Positions 26,479 to 35,728 of a DNA stretch of 64,000 nt are shown in pieces; position 1 is the first letter of the stretch, and each line of letters begins with the position of its first letter. The translations under genes were made by a program, and so were the position numbers. The stretch is taken from contig NZ_SOBN01000001.1 in NCBI RefSeq assembly GCF_004365705.1, forward strand, positions 62,001 to 126,000. The letters are read 5' to 3'. This DNA comes from Streptomyces sp. 846.5 (GTDB lineage Bacteria; Actinomycetota; Actinomycetes; Streptomycetales; Streptomycetaceae). Under the pieces are notes generated by a model. That model made no database searches, had not been told where the DNA came from, and saw nothing but the letters and a program-made list of their open reading frames with translations.

Positions 26479-27744
26479 TCAGCGGTGGACGGGGGCCGGT
26501 GCCGCCGGTGTCTTGGAGTCGTGCTCGCGGGGAGGGCGGCGGGTGCGCTGGGCCACGATGCGGGGAGTTCGGTGTGTGCCGTGGATGGCTAGTGCGATCA
26601 GCGGCAGCAGGGTGAGAGTGGCAAAGGCGGCACCGACCAGGGCAGGTCCGGTGAGGCCCAGGGAGGTGCCCAGGGCTTGGCCGGCGAGGGCGGAGCCGGC
26701 GGCGATGCCGGTGTTGTAGGCGGAGGTGGTCAGGGCCGAGGTGAGGGTGGGGGCGTCGCCGGCGAAGCGGACGGCGAGGGAGGTGACGACGGGGTTGACG
26801 GTGAACCCTGCCAGGGCCATGACGAGGACCAGGGCGACAGCGGTGACCGGGCCGGTCGACAACGGGATCAGCAGCAGCAGGGCCAGGGCGGTCACGGCGG
26901 CGGCGGTGATCGTGGTGGCCATCGGGTGGCGGTCACCGAGTCGGCCGCCGATGGCGGTGCCGCCCAGGGCGCCGAGCCCGAAGACGATCAGGACCAGTGG
27001 GACGGCCCCGGCCGGGATGCCGGTACGGCCGGTCAGCAGCGGGGTGATGTAGGTGTAGGTGGCCAGGACCCCGCCCATGATCAGGACGGCGGCGGCCAAG
27101 GCCAGCCACAGCCGGCTCTGCCGCAGGGCACGGACCTCGGCCCCTACCGAGACCTCGGCTCGCTGTTCCGTGGCGGGGATGAAGCGGCCGACGAAAACGG
27201 CGGCCAGAGCGGCGAGGGCGGCCAGCGCCCAGAAGGGGCCGCGCCAGCCGGTGTACTGGCCGACGAAGGAGCCGATCGGCACGCCGATGACGTTGGCCAG
27301 GGTCAGGCCGCCCATCATGACGCCGACAGCCCGGGTGGCCCGGGCCGGGCCCGCCGCGGCGGTGGCGATGACGAAGCCGACGGCCCAGAACGCGCCGGTG
27401 GCCAGCGCGGTCACCACCCGGGCGGCAAGGACGACCGTGAAAGAGGAGCTGAGCGCGGCGACAACGTGCCCGAGGGCGAAGACCGCGAGGGCCAAGACGA
27501 GGGTCAGGCGCCGGGGCAGGCGCAAGGTGGCCAGAGCCATGGTCGGCCCGCCGACGATCATGCCGATCGCGAAGGCGGTGATCAGCAGGCCCGCGTGGGA
27601 GACGCTCACGTCAAGGTCACCGGCGATCTCCGGGAGCAGTCCGGCGATGACGAACTCGGTGGTGCCCATCAGGAACGTGCCGGCGGCGAGCACCCACACG
27701 ACGAGGGGCAGCTTGCCCGCTCGGGTTCTGGCTGCGGAAGGCAT
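26479..27744 (-). CDS. MFS drug/solute exporter (DHA1 type)
   Basis: 421 aa with twelve predicted membrane segments. The first carries GTTEFVIAGLLPEIAGDL, a DHA1 signature typical of chloramphenicol-, arabinose- and purine-efflux pumps in actinomycetes. Motif A is weakly kept (GGPTMALATLRLPRR). The tail is basic and cytoplasmic. Last gene of the leftward operon with the cyclophilin-like lipoprotein 45 bp upstream. Substrate not predictable. Confidence 0.88.
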   Translation of the reverse strand: MPSAARTRAGKLPLVVWVLAAGTFLMGTTEFVIAGLLPEIAGDLDVSVSHAGLLITAFAIGMIVGGPTMALATLRLPRRLTLVLALAVFALGHVVAALSSSFTVVLAARVVTALATGAFWAVGFVIATAAAGPARATRAVGVMMGGLTLANVIGVPIGSFVGQYTGWRGPFWALAALAALAAVFVGRFIPATEQRAEVSVGAEVRALRQSRLWLALAAAVLIMGGVLATYTYITPLLTGRTGIPAGAVPLVLIVFGLGALGGTAIGGRLGDRHPMATTITAAAVTALALLLLIPLSTGPVTAVALVLVMALAGFTVNPVVTSLAVRFAGDAPTLTSALTTSAYNTGIAAGSALAGQALGTSLGLTGPALVGAAFATLTLLPLIALAIHGTHRTPRIVAQRTRRPPREHDSKTPAAPAPVHR

Positions 27745-27789
27745 ACGGGTACTTCTCTTCCTCTTAGGGGGTTCAGGCAGCCGCCCGGG

Positions 27790-28332
27790 TCAGGGGGCGG
27801 GTTCGATGGTGATGTGCTCGGCCCGGCCGAGCTGGTCGGCGCTGATGTCGAGGTGGCCGAGGATGAGCAGGTCGGCGGAGGGGGCGGGGCCGTCCTTGTA
27901 GAAGATGGCCAGGTTGCCCCAGGGCGCGTAGTAGGCGATGTCGCCGGCCCTGGCCGCGACCGGCTCAGGGGCGCCGGAGGTCTCCAGCTTGCGCGGCAGG
28001 TCGGCGACCCGCTCCGTGCCGTGGAAGTCCTGAAGGTCCAGGGCGAGCGGAAGCAGCTCGGCGAAGTCGCGGGCGGCGGGGCTGTCGTTCAAGGTGGCGT
28101 CGACGCGGCGGCCGTCGAGGGTGACCTGGATGTCCATGGTGGTGGTGGTGGTGCTCCTGTCGGACGGTGCGGCGGGCTCGCTGGCCGGGTCCGGCCGGTG
28201 CGAGGACGAAGCGGACGGGGACGGGGCGGACGGACTGTCCGGTGAACCACCGGGGCCGCAGGCCACCACCGCCAAGACCAGGGCCGCGACGGGAGCAATG
28301 CGAAGGAGAGCGTGGGGCACGGCCTGCCTCAT
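27790..28332 (-). CDS. Lipoprotein with cyclophilin-like domain
   Basis: 180 aa. Signal peptide with lipobox VVAC (Cys25), then a Ser/Pro/Thr-rich linker, then a cyclophilin-like fold of about 115 residues (MDIQVTLDGRRVDATLNDSP, GDIAYYAPWGNLAIFYKDG, LGHLD). This TM1367-type domain is widespread and lacks proline-isomerase residues. Its ATG overlaps the SDR stop by four bases. It is predicted to sit on the outer membrane face; role unknown. Confidence 0.8.
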   Translation of the reverse strand: MRQAVPHALLRIAPVAALVLAVVACGPGGSPDSPSAPSPSASSSHRPDPASEPAAPSDRSTTTTTMDIQVTLDGRRVDATLNDSPAARDFAELLPLALDLQDFHGTERVADLPRKLETSGAPEPVAARAGDIAYYAPWGNLAIFYKDGPAPSADLLILGHLDISADQLGRAEHITIEPAP

Positions 28333-29003
28333 CCCGTCCGGTCGGGCAGCGGCTCGGAGTAGTGCCGGAAGTCGCCGCGCCCGGTGTGGATCGCATACAG
28401 CCGCTCGGCCAGCACCGTCGGGCTGGAGTGCTCGGCGTGCTGACTGATCGCGCCAGGAATGATCAACTGGGCAGCGTGGATGTTCTCCTCGGCGAGCGCG
28501 TCGTGGAGCATCGCCGCATACGCGCTCTCGGCGGCGAACGCGATCGAGGTACCGGCCACCTTGAGGTTCGGACGCACGGCGCTGGAGCCGTTGACGAACA
28601 GCAGCGTGCCGCGTCCCAGCTCCCGCATCCCAGGCAGAACCGCGTTCACACAGGTCACCGGGCCCTTGACGGAGAAGGCCAGCGGGGCGTCCAGGTCGCC
28701 GGCGATGGTGTCCAGGACCGGCTTCATGAAGTCGGCGCGGGGCACCGGGCTGAACTGGAGGATCTCGACCGGCCCGAGTTCCTCGGCCGCCGCGTGCAGG
28801 GCCGCGGTCAGGGAGGCAGAGTCGAGGACGTCGGCGGTGAAGCCGCGGGCCCGGATGCCCTCACCGTCCAGTTCGGTCACGAGGGCATCGAGGTGGCCGG
28901 CGTTGCGGGAGACGAGGGCAACGCTGTGGCCGGCGGTACCGAAGCGGCGGGCGGCTGCCAGCCCCAGGCCGGGGCCGGCACCGATAAGGGCGAAAGTGGT
29001 CAC
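28329..29003 (-). CDS. Short-chain dehydrogenase-like protein (atypical)
   Basis: 224 aa. Rossmann start TTFALIGAGPGLGLAAARRFG is a variant nucleotide loop. The catalytic area reads LLFVNGSSAVRP, then AFAAESAYAAMLHDALAEE, with no clear YxxxK, so dehydrogenase activity is uncertain. The GTG start at 29003 follows GGGCTCCC-type spacing. Third gene of a five-gene leftward operon, overlapping the lipoprotein gene by ATGA. Confidence 0.78.
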   Translation of the reverse strand: MTTFALIGAGPGLGLAAARRFGTAGHSVALVSRNAGHLDALVTELDGEGIRARGFTADVLDSASLTAALHAAAEELGPVEILQFSPVPRADFMKPVLDTIAGDLDAPLAFSVKGPVTCVNAVLPGMRELGRGTLLFVNGSSAVRPNLKVAGTSIAFAAESAYAAMLHDALAEENIHAAQLIIPGAISQHAEHSSPTVLAERLYAIHTGRGDFRHYSEPLPDRTG

Positions 29004-29095
29004 GGGGAGCCCTTCACAGAAGAACGTTGACGCGGACGTCACAGGGTCGGGCCCGCTGCGATGTTGTGCGCGGCGTCGGGCGGGACCCGAGGTCG

Positions 29096-29506
29096 TCAGT
29101 CGGCGACCGGGTTGGCGGTGTATTCCTCGTCGGTGACGGGGTTCAGCCAGTGCACGACGTCGTGGTCGGCGTCGCCCTCGTTGATGGCCAGGTGGACCAT
29201 GAGCCGGTTGGGGGCGGCGCCGTGCCAGTGCTCCTCGTCGGCCTCGAACAGGACGCGGTCCCCGGGCCGGATGACCTCGACCGGTGCGCCGCGGCGCTGG
29301 CACAGGCCGACGCCTTCGGTGACGAAGACGGTCTGCCCAAGTGGGTGGCGGTGCCAGTGGGTACGGGCGCCGGGCATGAAGTGCACCAGGTTGGCGGTGA
29401 CGCGGGAGGGAGCCGGGGCTGCGGCGACGGCATCGATGTAGACGTCGCCGGTGAACCAGTCGGCGGGCCCCTTGCGGGTCTCGATCGAGCTGCGGGTGAT
29501 CTGCAC
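29096..29506 (-). CDS. Cupin-domain protein
   Basis: 136 aa single cupin. Motif 1 is HFMPGARTHWHRHPLGQTVFVTEG, giving three histidines and a downstream Q/E; motif 2 is PGDRVLFEADEEHWHGA. It should bind a divalent metal. GTG start after AAGGAG. Related short cupins (carboxymuconolactone-associated, quercetinase-like) often sit with alcohol dehydrogenases and SDRs, as here. Confidence 0.88.
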   Translation of the reverse strand: MQITRSSIETRKGPADWFTGDVYIDAVAAAPAPSRVTANLVHFMPGARTHWHRHPLGQTVFVTEGVGLCQRRGAPVEVIRPGDRVLFEADEEHWHGAAPNRLMVHLAINEGDADHDVVHWLNPVTDEEYTANPVAD

Positions 29507-29535
29507 GGGTGCTCCTTGTGCGGTTGGTGGGAGGG

Positions 29536-30552
29536 TCAGGGCCTGAGGAGGGTCTTGACGGCGCGGCGCTCGTCCATCGCCTTGTAACCCTCGGCGACCT
29601 GCTCCAGGGGCAGGGCAAGGTCGAAGACCTTGCTCGGGTCGATGCGGCCGGACAGGACACGGTCGATCAGGTCGGGCAGGTAGCGGCGTACAGGAGCCGG
29701 GCCGCCGCGCAGGCCCACGTGGGAGAAGAACAGCTCCTGCCCGTCGACAGCGACCTCGTGGGGGACGCCGACGAAGCCGACGTTGCCGCCCGGCCGGGCG
29801 CAGTGCAGCGCCTGGCTCATGGCCTGGGCGGTGCCCACGCACTCCAGTACGGAGTCCGCTCCGATGCCGCCGGTCATCTCCTTGATCCGTGCGACACCTT
29901 CCTCGCCGCGTTCGATGACGATGTCGGTGGCCCCGAACGCCCGTGCGAGCTTCTGGCGGGGTTCGTGCCGCGACATGGCGATGATCCGCTCCGCGCCCAT
30001 CTCCCTGGCCGCGATCACCCCGCACAGGCCCACCGCGCCGTCGCCGACGACCACGGCGGTCGAACCGGGCCTCACCTCGGCGGCGTCCGCGGCCCACCAG
30101 CCGGTGCCCATCACGTCGGACACGGCAAGCAGACCGGGCCACCACTCCTCGCCCGGAACCTCCTTGGTGGCGACCAGAGTGCCCTGGGCGTTGGGGATGC
30201 GCACGTACTCGGCCTGGCAGGTGGACATGAACTCGCGGTTCAGGCAGTTCGACTGGAAGCCGTTGCGACAGTTCGCGCAGGTGTTGTCCGAGGTCGCGAA
30301 CGAGCCGACGACGAACTGGCCCGGCTTCACCGAGGTGACCTCCGACCCGACCTCCTCGACGAAGCCGACGTACTCGTGGCCCATCGGATGTGCGTGCTCC
30401 GTCGGCTCCGCGCCGCGATAGGGCCACAGGTCGGAACCGCACACGCAAGTCACGGCCGTCCGGATGACGGCGTCGGTCGGCTTGAGGATCTTGGGATCGT
30501 CCACGGTCTCGAAACGGATGTCACCGGCGGCGTGGATCACTGCTCCGCGCAT
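29536..30552 (-). CDS. Zinc-dependent alcohol dehydrogenase
   Basis: 338 aa. Catalytic zinc motif CVCGSDLWPYRG and GHEYVGFVEEVG, structural-zinc cysteines in CANCRNGFQSNC, and NAD(P)-binding GDGAVGLCG. Close to threonine-/glutathione-independent-formaldehyde-type MDR enzymes. First gene of the operon; ATG follows AAGGAG. Controlled region shared with a divergent MmyB-type regulator. Confidence 0.92.
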   Translation of the reverse strand: MRGAVIHAAGDIRFETVDDPKILKPTDAVIRTAVTCVCGSDLWPYRGAEPTEHAHPMGHEYVGFVEEVGSEVTSVKPGQFVVGSFATSDNTCANCRNGFQSNCLNREFMSTCQAEYVRIPNAQGTLVATKEVPGEEWWPGLLAVSDVMGTGWWAADAAEVRPGSTAVVVGDGAVGLCGVIAAREMGAERIIAMSRHEPRQKLARAFGATDIVIERGEEGVARIKEMTGGIGADSVLECVGTAQAMSQALHCARPGGNVGFVGVPHEVAVDGQELFFSHVGLRGGPAPVRRYLPDLIDRVLSGRIDPSKVFDLALPLEQVAEGYKAMDERRAVKTLLRP

Positions 30553-30763
30553 GAGGAAGGCTCCTTGCCTGCTGAAGCCTGTCGGCACTGGGAGGGTTCC
30601 GGCAGGCAACCGAATGGGTGAGGGGCCCCGGCGCAGACAGCGAATCCTCCGCCTGCGAGCCCAGGGCCCGGCGACCGGCCTGCCCGCCGTGACGGGCGGA
30701 CAGCGAGCGCCACGTCTCCAGGTAACCCCCACCCCGCGCGGATAGCGAGTCACTGACCAGGGG

Positions 30764-30778
30764 TGTACCAGCAGTACA
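30764..30778. promoter_or_regulatory. Palindromic operator candidate TGTAC-N5-GTACA
   Basis: TGTACCAGCAGTACA lies 37 bp before the MmyB-type regulator gene, in the 262-bp region between it and the divergent dehydrogenase operon. The position suits binding by that regulator. Confidence 0.5.
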
Positions 30779-30814
30779 TCCCTCCCGTCCCGGGCAGGCC
30801 GTACCGTCAAAGGC

Positions 30815-31711
30815 ATGGACAACCGCGAGGAGGTCCGCGAGTTCCTCACCTCGCGGCGAGCCAAGATCACACCCGGGCAGGCCGGACTGCCCGCCGGCCC
30901 CCGGCGCCGCGTTCCCGGCCTTCGCAGGAGCGAGGTCGCCGCCCTGGCCGACGTGAGCGTCGAGTACTACGCCAAGCTCGAACGCGGCAACCTCACCGGC
31001 GTCTCCCCGTCCGTCCTGGAAGCCCTCGCCCGGGCCCTCCAGCTCGATGACGCCGAACGCGCCCACCTGCTGAACCTGGCCCACGCCGCCGACGGATCCC
31101 ACGTCCTCAACCGCCCCCACCGACGGCGGACGAAGGACCAGTGGCGGCCGCACCGCAGCCTGCAATGGACCCTTGACGCCATCACCGCAGGTCCCGCATT
31201 CGTCCGCAACGGCCGCATGGACATCCTCGCCGCGAACCCGCTCGCCCACGCCTTCTACACCGACGTCTACGCCGCCCCCAGCAACCAGGCCAACCTGGCC
31301 CGCTTCAACTTCCTCGACCCCGCCTCGCGCCGCTTCTACCCCCACTGGGACCTCTTCGCCGATGTCGCCGTCGCCATCCTGCGCACCGAAGCCGGGCGCA
31401 ATCCGCACGACAAGGACCTGCACGACCTCGTCGGCGAGCTGTCCACCCGCAGCGAGGAATTCCGCACCCGCTGGGGCAACCACAATGTCCGGCACCACGG
31501 CACCGGCACCAAACGGTTCCACCACTCGGCCGTCGGAGAGCTCACCCTCGCCTTCGAGGGCCTGGAAATGGCGGCCGAACCCGGCCTCACCCTGACCATC
31601 TACACGGCCGAACCCGGCTCACCCTCCGAACAAGGACTGCGCCTGCTCGCCTCGTGGGCAGCCACCCAGAACAGCGACAGCCCCTCCACCACCGAGAATG
31701 CGGGCCGGTAG
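30815..31711 (+). CDS. MmyB-type XRE transcriptional regulator
   Basis: 298 aa. N-terminal Cro/C1-type helix-turn-helix (PGLRRSEVAALADVSVEYYAKLERGNLTGVSPSVL) and a C-terminal MmyB-like ligand-binding domain (ILAANPLAHAFYTDVYA, NLARFNFLDPASRRFY, HHSAVGELTLAFEGLEM). These regulators commonly repress an adjacent divergent oxidoreductase gene. The C-terminal domain binds a fatty-acid-like ligand in characterised relatives. Confidence 0.9.
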   Translation: MDNREEVREFLTSRRAKITPGQAGLPAGPRRRVPGLRRSEVAALADVSVEYYAKLERGNLTGVSPSVLEALARALQLDDAERAHLLNLAHAADGSHVLNRPHRRRTKDQWRPHRSLQWTLDAITAGPAFVRNGRMDILAANPLAHAFYTDVYAAPSNQANLARFNFLDPASRRFYPHWDLFADVAVAILRTEAGRNPHDKDLHDLVGELSTRSEEFRTRWGNHNVRHHGTGTKRFHHSAVGELTLAFEGLEMAAEPGLTLTIYTAEPGSPSEQGLRLLASWAATQNSDSPSTTENAGR

Positions 31712-31734
31712 CGACTACACCGACGAAGCCAACA

Positions 31735-31781
31735 GGAGTGAGCCCTGCAGCGGCATTCCCCCGCAACGCAGGGCTCACTCC
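31735..31781. terminator. Bidirectional hairpin terminator
   Basis: Arms GGAGTGAGCCCTGC (31735-31748) and its exact complement (31768-31781) surround a 19-base loop. It lies between the convergent ends of the MmyB-type regulator gene and the leftward polysaccharide operon. Confidence 0.7.
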
Positions 31782-31802
31782 AGAACCGATCCTGAGTGGG
31801 CG

Positions 31803-33845
31803 TCAGGTGACGGTGACCTTGAAGACCTTGTCCGATCCGGCCGCCGCTCCCCCGTTGTTGTCGCAGTTCGTGGTGGACATCCACATGGTGTCGGTGCCCG
31901 GCACCTGGATCACCGTCCGCAGCCTCCCGTAGGTTCCGACGTAGTACGCCGTGGGCGTGCCTACCGTCTCCGTGGTCCCGTTGATCGGGATGCGCCACAG
32001 CCGCTCTCCGCGCAGGGCGGCCATGTAGACGACATTGCGGACGATGGTGATCCCGCTGGGCGAGGCCGTGTTGACCGGCCACACCGCCTTGGGGTTGGTC
32101 ATGCCCGAGACGCTGCAGGTGCCCTCGCAGGTCGGCCAGCCGTAGTCCGCGCCTGGCTTGATCAGGTTCAGCTCGTCGTAGGCGCTGTTGCCGAGCTCGG
32201 CCTCCCAGAGCCGCCCGCTGCTGTCGAAGGCCAGCCCTTGGCCGTTGCGGTGGCCGTAGCTGTAGACATAGTTGTTGAACGGGTTGCCGGGGGCCGGCTT
32301 CCCGGCGGTGGTCAGCCGCAGGATCTTGCCGTTGAGGCTGCTCTTGTCCTGCGCGTAGGTACCGGTCTCGGCGTCACCGGTGGTGGCGTAGAGGTAGCCG
32401 TCGGGGCCGAAGACCATCCGTCCGCCGTTGTGGTACTTGTTCTTGACGATGCCCTGCAGCAGGATCTTGTAGCCGCCGAGCGTGGTCCCGTCGTAGGTCA
32501 TACGCACGATCCGGTTGCCCTCGGTGGCGGTGTGGAACAGGTAGATGTAGTGGTTGCTGCTCCAGCCCGGGTCGATCGCGACGCCGAGCAGACCGCCCTC
32601 GCCGCCGGTGGTGACCACGTTGGGTACGGTGCCGATCAGGGTCTTCGTCCCGCCCGTGGTCAGCTTGTAGAGGTGGAAGTCGTCGCGCTCGGTGACCAGC
32701 GCGGTCTTTCCGTCCGGGAGCCAGCTGATGCCCCAGGGGATGGTCCAGCCGCTGGAGAGGGTGCTGATGCCCGACGGCACACCGCCGTCTCCCGCGCAGG
32801 TGGCGGTGGTGAAGCTGACGCTGTTGCTCTGCGTCGAGGTGTTGCCGCCGGCGTCCCGCGCCACCACGTTGAGGGTGTACGGGCTGTTGCAGGCGAGTCC
32901 GGTGACAGTGGTGGTCGCCGCGGGCGGCGTACCGGTGACGGTGGCGTAGACGGTGCTGCCGTCGCGTACGTCGTAGGCGGTCACCCCGACGTTGTCGGTG
33001 GACCTGGTCCAGGTCAGGGTGGCGCTGGTGGCCGCGACCGCGGTGGTGGCCAGATCGCTCGGCGCGGTCGGCGGGGTGGTGTCGGTGCTGGCCAGCGTGG
33101 TGCAGACGACGGTGCTGCTGCCGAGTGAGCTGTTGCCGGCGGCGTCGCGTGCGTCGACGCTGAGGCTGTAGGCGGTGCTCGGGGCCAGCCCGGTCAGACC
33201 GGCGGAGGTGGCGGTGCCGGGGGCGCTGCTGAGTTTGTTGCCGTGCTCGTAGATGTCGTAGGCGGTCACCCCGACGTTGTCGGTGGACGCGCCCCAGTTC
33301 AGGGTCAGTCCGGTGCTGCCGACGGCGGTGCAGCTGGGTGCGCCCGGTGTGGTCGGAGGGGTGGTGTCGGTGGCGGGCAGGACGGTCAGCTCGTCCAGGT
33401 TGGGTCCGCCGTCGGCGGTGGTCGCGGTGGCCCGGACGGTGTTGCTGCCGGACACCAGTGAGGCGTTGACGGTGACGGTCGTCCAAGTGTTCCAGTCGGC
33501 GGTCCCTGGGAAGGCTACGGCGGAGGCGACCTTGGTCCCGTTGACGGTGATGTCCATCGGTCGAGGCGCGGTGGTGCCGTTGGCATAGCGGAAGCTCAGC
33601 GTGTTGGCTCCGGCAGCAGCCGCGGTCACCGCGAACTGCACATAGCTGCCGGTGACATTGGTGTAGTCGACGAAGCCGGTGCCGCTGTATCCGGTGTGGT
33701 TGGTCGCCACCGTCCCCTGCGAGATGGTGGCGCTCTCGGCCTGGTAGGCGGCGGCCGCCGAGGCGGGCTGGCTCCAGGCCAGCAGGCCCAGCAGTAGTGC
33801 GGCCACGGCGATAAGTGCGCCGTGGACCTTCCGGTTGATGTTCAT
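31803..33845 (-). CDS. Secreted PQQ-type sugar dehydrogenase with CBM and two FN3 domains
   Basis: 680 aa. Signal peptide (residues 1-31, ending SQPASA), a CBM35/CBM6-like module (about 33-140, YQAESATISQGTV), two fibronectin type III repeats (about 150-240 and 250-340, each with TPPT..P and STDNVGVTAYD), then the six-bladed glucose/sorbosone dehydrogenase domain (about 350-680; GEGGLLGVAIDPGW, VFGPDGYLYATTGD, YSYGHRNGQGLAFD). Fourth gene of the CAZyme operon; its ATG overlaps the preceding stop by four bases. Probably oxidises sugars released outside the cell, or it may serve mainly as a carbohydrate binder. Confidence 0.88.
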   Translation of the reverse strand: MNINRKVHGALIAVAALLLGLLAWSQPASAAAAYQAESATISQGTVATNHTGYSGTGFVDYTNVTGSYVQFAVTAAAAGANTLSFRYANGTTAPRPMDITVNGTKVASAVAFPGTADWNTWTTVTVNASLVSGSNTVRATATTADGGPNLDELTVLPATDTTPPTTPGAPSCTAVGSTGLTLNWGASTDNVGVTAYDIYEHGNKLSSAPGTATSAGLTGLAPSTAYSLSVDARDAAGNSSLGSSTVVCTTLASTDTTPPTAPSDLATTAVAATSATLTWTRSTDNVGVTAYDVRDGSTVYATVTGTPPAATTTVTGLACNSPYTLNVVARDAGGNTSTQSNSVSFTTATCAGDGGVPSGISTLSSGWTIPWGISWLPDGKTALVTERDDFHLYKLTTGGTKTLIGTVPNVVTTGGEGGLLGVAIDPGWSSNHYIYLFHTATEGNRIVRMTYDGTTLGGYKILLQGIVKNKYHNGGRMVFGPDGYLYATTGDAETGTYAQDKSSLNGKILRLTTAGKPAPGNPFNNYVYSYGHRNGQGLAFDSSGRLWEAELGNSAYDELNLIKPGADYGWPTCEGTCSVSGMTNPKAVWPVNTASPSGITIVRNVVYMAALRGERLWRIPINGTTETVGTPTAYYVGTYGRLRTVIQVPGTDTMWMSTTNCDNNGGAAAGSDKVFKVTVT

Positions 33846-35728
33846 CGCTCGTCCCGGTGGTCTCGGTTCGGTGACTGCGGGGCCGGTGTCCCGGTGGCCG
33901 GTGTCCCGGTGGCCTTGGTGGCCCAGGCGGAGCCGATCCAGGCTTCGTCGATCCGCAGCCGCTTGTAGTCGGTGGTGTCGGTGGACGCGGCATAGGTGCT
34001 GGTCACGGTGAGCCTGACGTGCCGGGTGCTGGTGGCGGTCAGGCCGATCACGGCGACGCCGCGGGCGTCCGGGAGGGTCCCGGTCTTCACTGGGGAGCCC
34101 CAGTTGGTCCCGTCGCTGCTGACGTAGACCTCGTAGCCCTTGATCCTGGCCGAGGTCTCGGTCGCGGACCTGGCGTAGCTCACCGAGTCCTCGCGCTGGT
34201 TGATGCCCAGGTACTGCACCGCCCGGGTCGCCCCGAGGTCGAAGTCCAGCGAGACCGGGAGCGTCTTCTTGCTGTCCCAGTAGCTGAGGTAGCTGCCGTC
34301 GGCCGCGGCAGCCGCCGCGTGGCCGCTGGCCGAGGCGGTGGCGCTCATGGTGTAGGCCGACGCCGGGTAGATCCCGGTGCGGCCCTGGGTGTTCACCTGG
34401 AACACGGTGTCGTAAGGGTCCCAGGCGCTCAGCCCGCTGAGCGTGAGCGTGCCGCCGGACTGGCTGTAGGCGATGGCCGCGCCGGTCCGCAGGTTGGTGA
34501 TGCCCGCTACCCGGTAGCCGTTGTCGCCGACCTTGAGCGTGCTGGTGGTCGGCGGGGTCAGCACATGGATGTACTGCAGGTCGGGGTTGGTCCGGTTGAT
34601 CGTGGTGACCCCGTAGGCGCTGTCGTTCCAGGCTCCGGGTTTGAGCCCGCCGTACATGTAGCCGCCGCCCTCGGTGCCGGACAGCGAGGGCCAGATGGGC
34701 GTGAGGTAGCTGTTGGCGAAGGTGTTGTACGCGCTCTGGTTGGCCGGGAACTGCCCGTTGACCTCGGCGGTCTCGGCCATCAGCGCCTTGGCCGAGGATC
34801 CGGCGTTGGTGACCAGGCGGCCGATGCTGAGCTTGCGGTCCACCGTGGGGTTGCTCCCGTCGTACCACCAGGCCCCCGTGGAGGGGAGCTTGAAGTCGGA
34901 CTCGATCAGCCTGGGTGCGGCGGTGTAGAGCGCCTGCGGGTAGTCGTAGTCCGGCGTCATCCCGGTCTTCTGCTCGTTGCTGATCATGTCCATGATCGGC
35001 GTGTCCTCGTTGTTGTTGCTGAGGGTGTAGTTCGGGCGCTGCTGGTAGATCTGGGCGTAGAGGTTGTGGCCCAGCCAGTACTGGCTGTCGTTGTCGATCC
35101 AGAACCCGCCCAGGGTCGGGTAGCGCTTCATCACCTCGAAGAAGTTGTCGTACGAGAACTCCCCGAATCCGCCTGTGGCGGTCAGGTCCACGGTGTGGCC
35201 CGCGTAGGCGGAGAACGCGGCCGAGTCCAGCCACTCGTGGCCGCCGTCGTCGTGCCACTGCGGGTCGTTGGTCATGTAGAGCATGACCTTCAGTCCTTTG
35301 GCGGACGCGGCGGTGATCAGCTCACCCAGGAAGTCCCGCTTGGTGCTGCAACTGCCGGGGATCGCCGAGGGCCACGGCCGGGCGTAGCCGAGCCTGCTGT
35401 GGAAGGTGGCCAGCACCAGGTACTGGACGTGCAGCTTCAGCGCCTCGTCGACCCAGTAGTCGGGCGTCCAGCCGCCGTTGGTGACGTCCGCTTCCCACGT
35501 GGCGCAGTCGGTGTGGGCCGGGGCGGTGCGCTCGCCCCAGTGGATGAACAGCCCGCCGACGGAGTTCCGTAGGAAGGTCTGCCGGGGGTTGGTCAGGTCG
35601 GCGTGCGCGGTGCCCGCCGTCACGGTGCCGCTGAGCAGCAGCGCGAGGGCGGTCAGCAGGACGGCGAGGAACCGGGCCCTCCTGCGGTGTCCGCGCCGCG
35701 CGGAACGGGGTGTCGTAGCGTCAGGCAT
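33842..35728 (-). CDS. Secreted GH29-like (alpha-L-fucosidase-like) glycoside hydrolase with C-terminal F5/8-type module
   Basis: 628 aa. Signal peptide ends near AGTAHA. The catalytic part opens with GGLFIHWGERTAP, matching the GH29 FGLFIHWG hallmark, and the nucleophile strand is GGFWIDNDS, where classical fucosidases have WFDG. A histidine pair in LATFHSRLGYARPW also fits. The C-terminal 150 residues (YWDSKKTLPVSLDFDLGATR, VRLTVTSTY) resemble a discoidin-type galactose-binding module. Could be a fucosidase or a related exo-glycosidase. Both ends overlap neighbours by four bases or one codon. Confidence 0.78.
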   Translation of the reverse strand: MPDATTPRSARRGHRRRARFLAVLLTALALLLSGTVTAGTAHADLTNPRQTFLRNSVGGLFIHWGERTAPAHTDCATWEADVTNGGWTPDYWVDEALKLHVQYLVLATFHSRLGYARPWPSAIPGSCSTKRDFLGELITAASAKGLKVMLYMTNDPQWHDDGGHEWLDSAAFSAYAGHTVDLTATGGFGEFSYDNFFEVMKRYPTLGGFWIDNDSQYWLGHNLYAQIYQQRPNYTLSNNNEDTPIMDMISNEQKTGMTPDYDYPQALYTAAPRLIESDFKLPSTGAWWYDGSNPTVDRKLSIGRLVTNAGSSAKALMAETAEVNGQFPANQSAYNTFANSYLTPIWPSLSGTEGGGYMYGGLKPGAWNDSAYGVTTINRTNPDLQYIHVLTPPTTSTLKVGDNGYRVAGITNLRTGAAIAYSQSGGTLTLSGLSAWDPYDTVFQVNTQGRTGIYPASAYTMSATASASGHAAAAAADGSYLSYWDSKKTLPVSLDFDLGATRAVQYLGINQREDSVSYARSATETSARIKGYEVYVSSDGTNWGSPVKTGTLPDARGVAVIGLTATSTRHVRLTVTSTYAASTDTTDYKRLRIDEAWIGSAWATKATGTPATGTPAPQSPNRDHRDER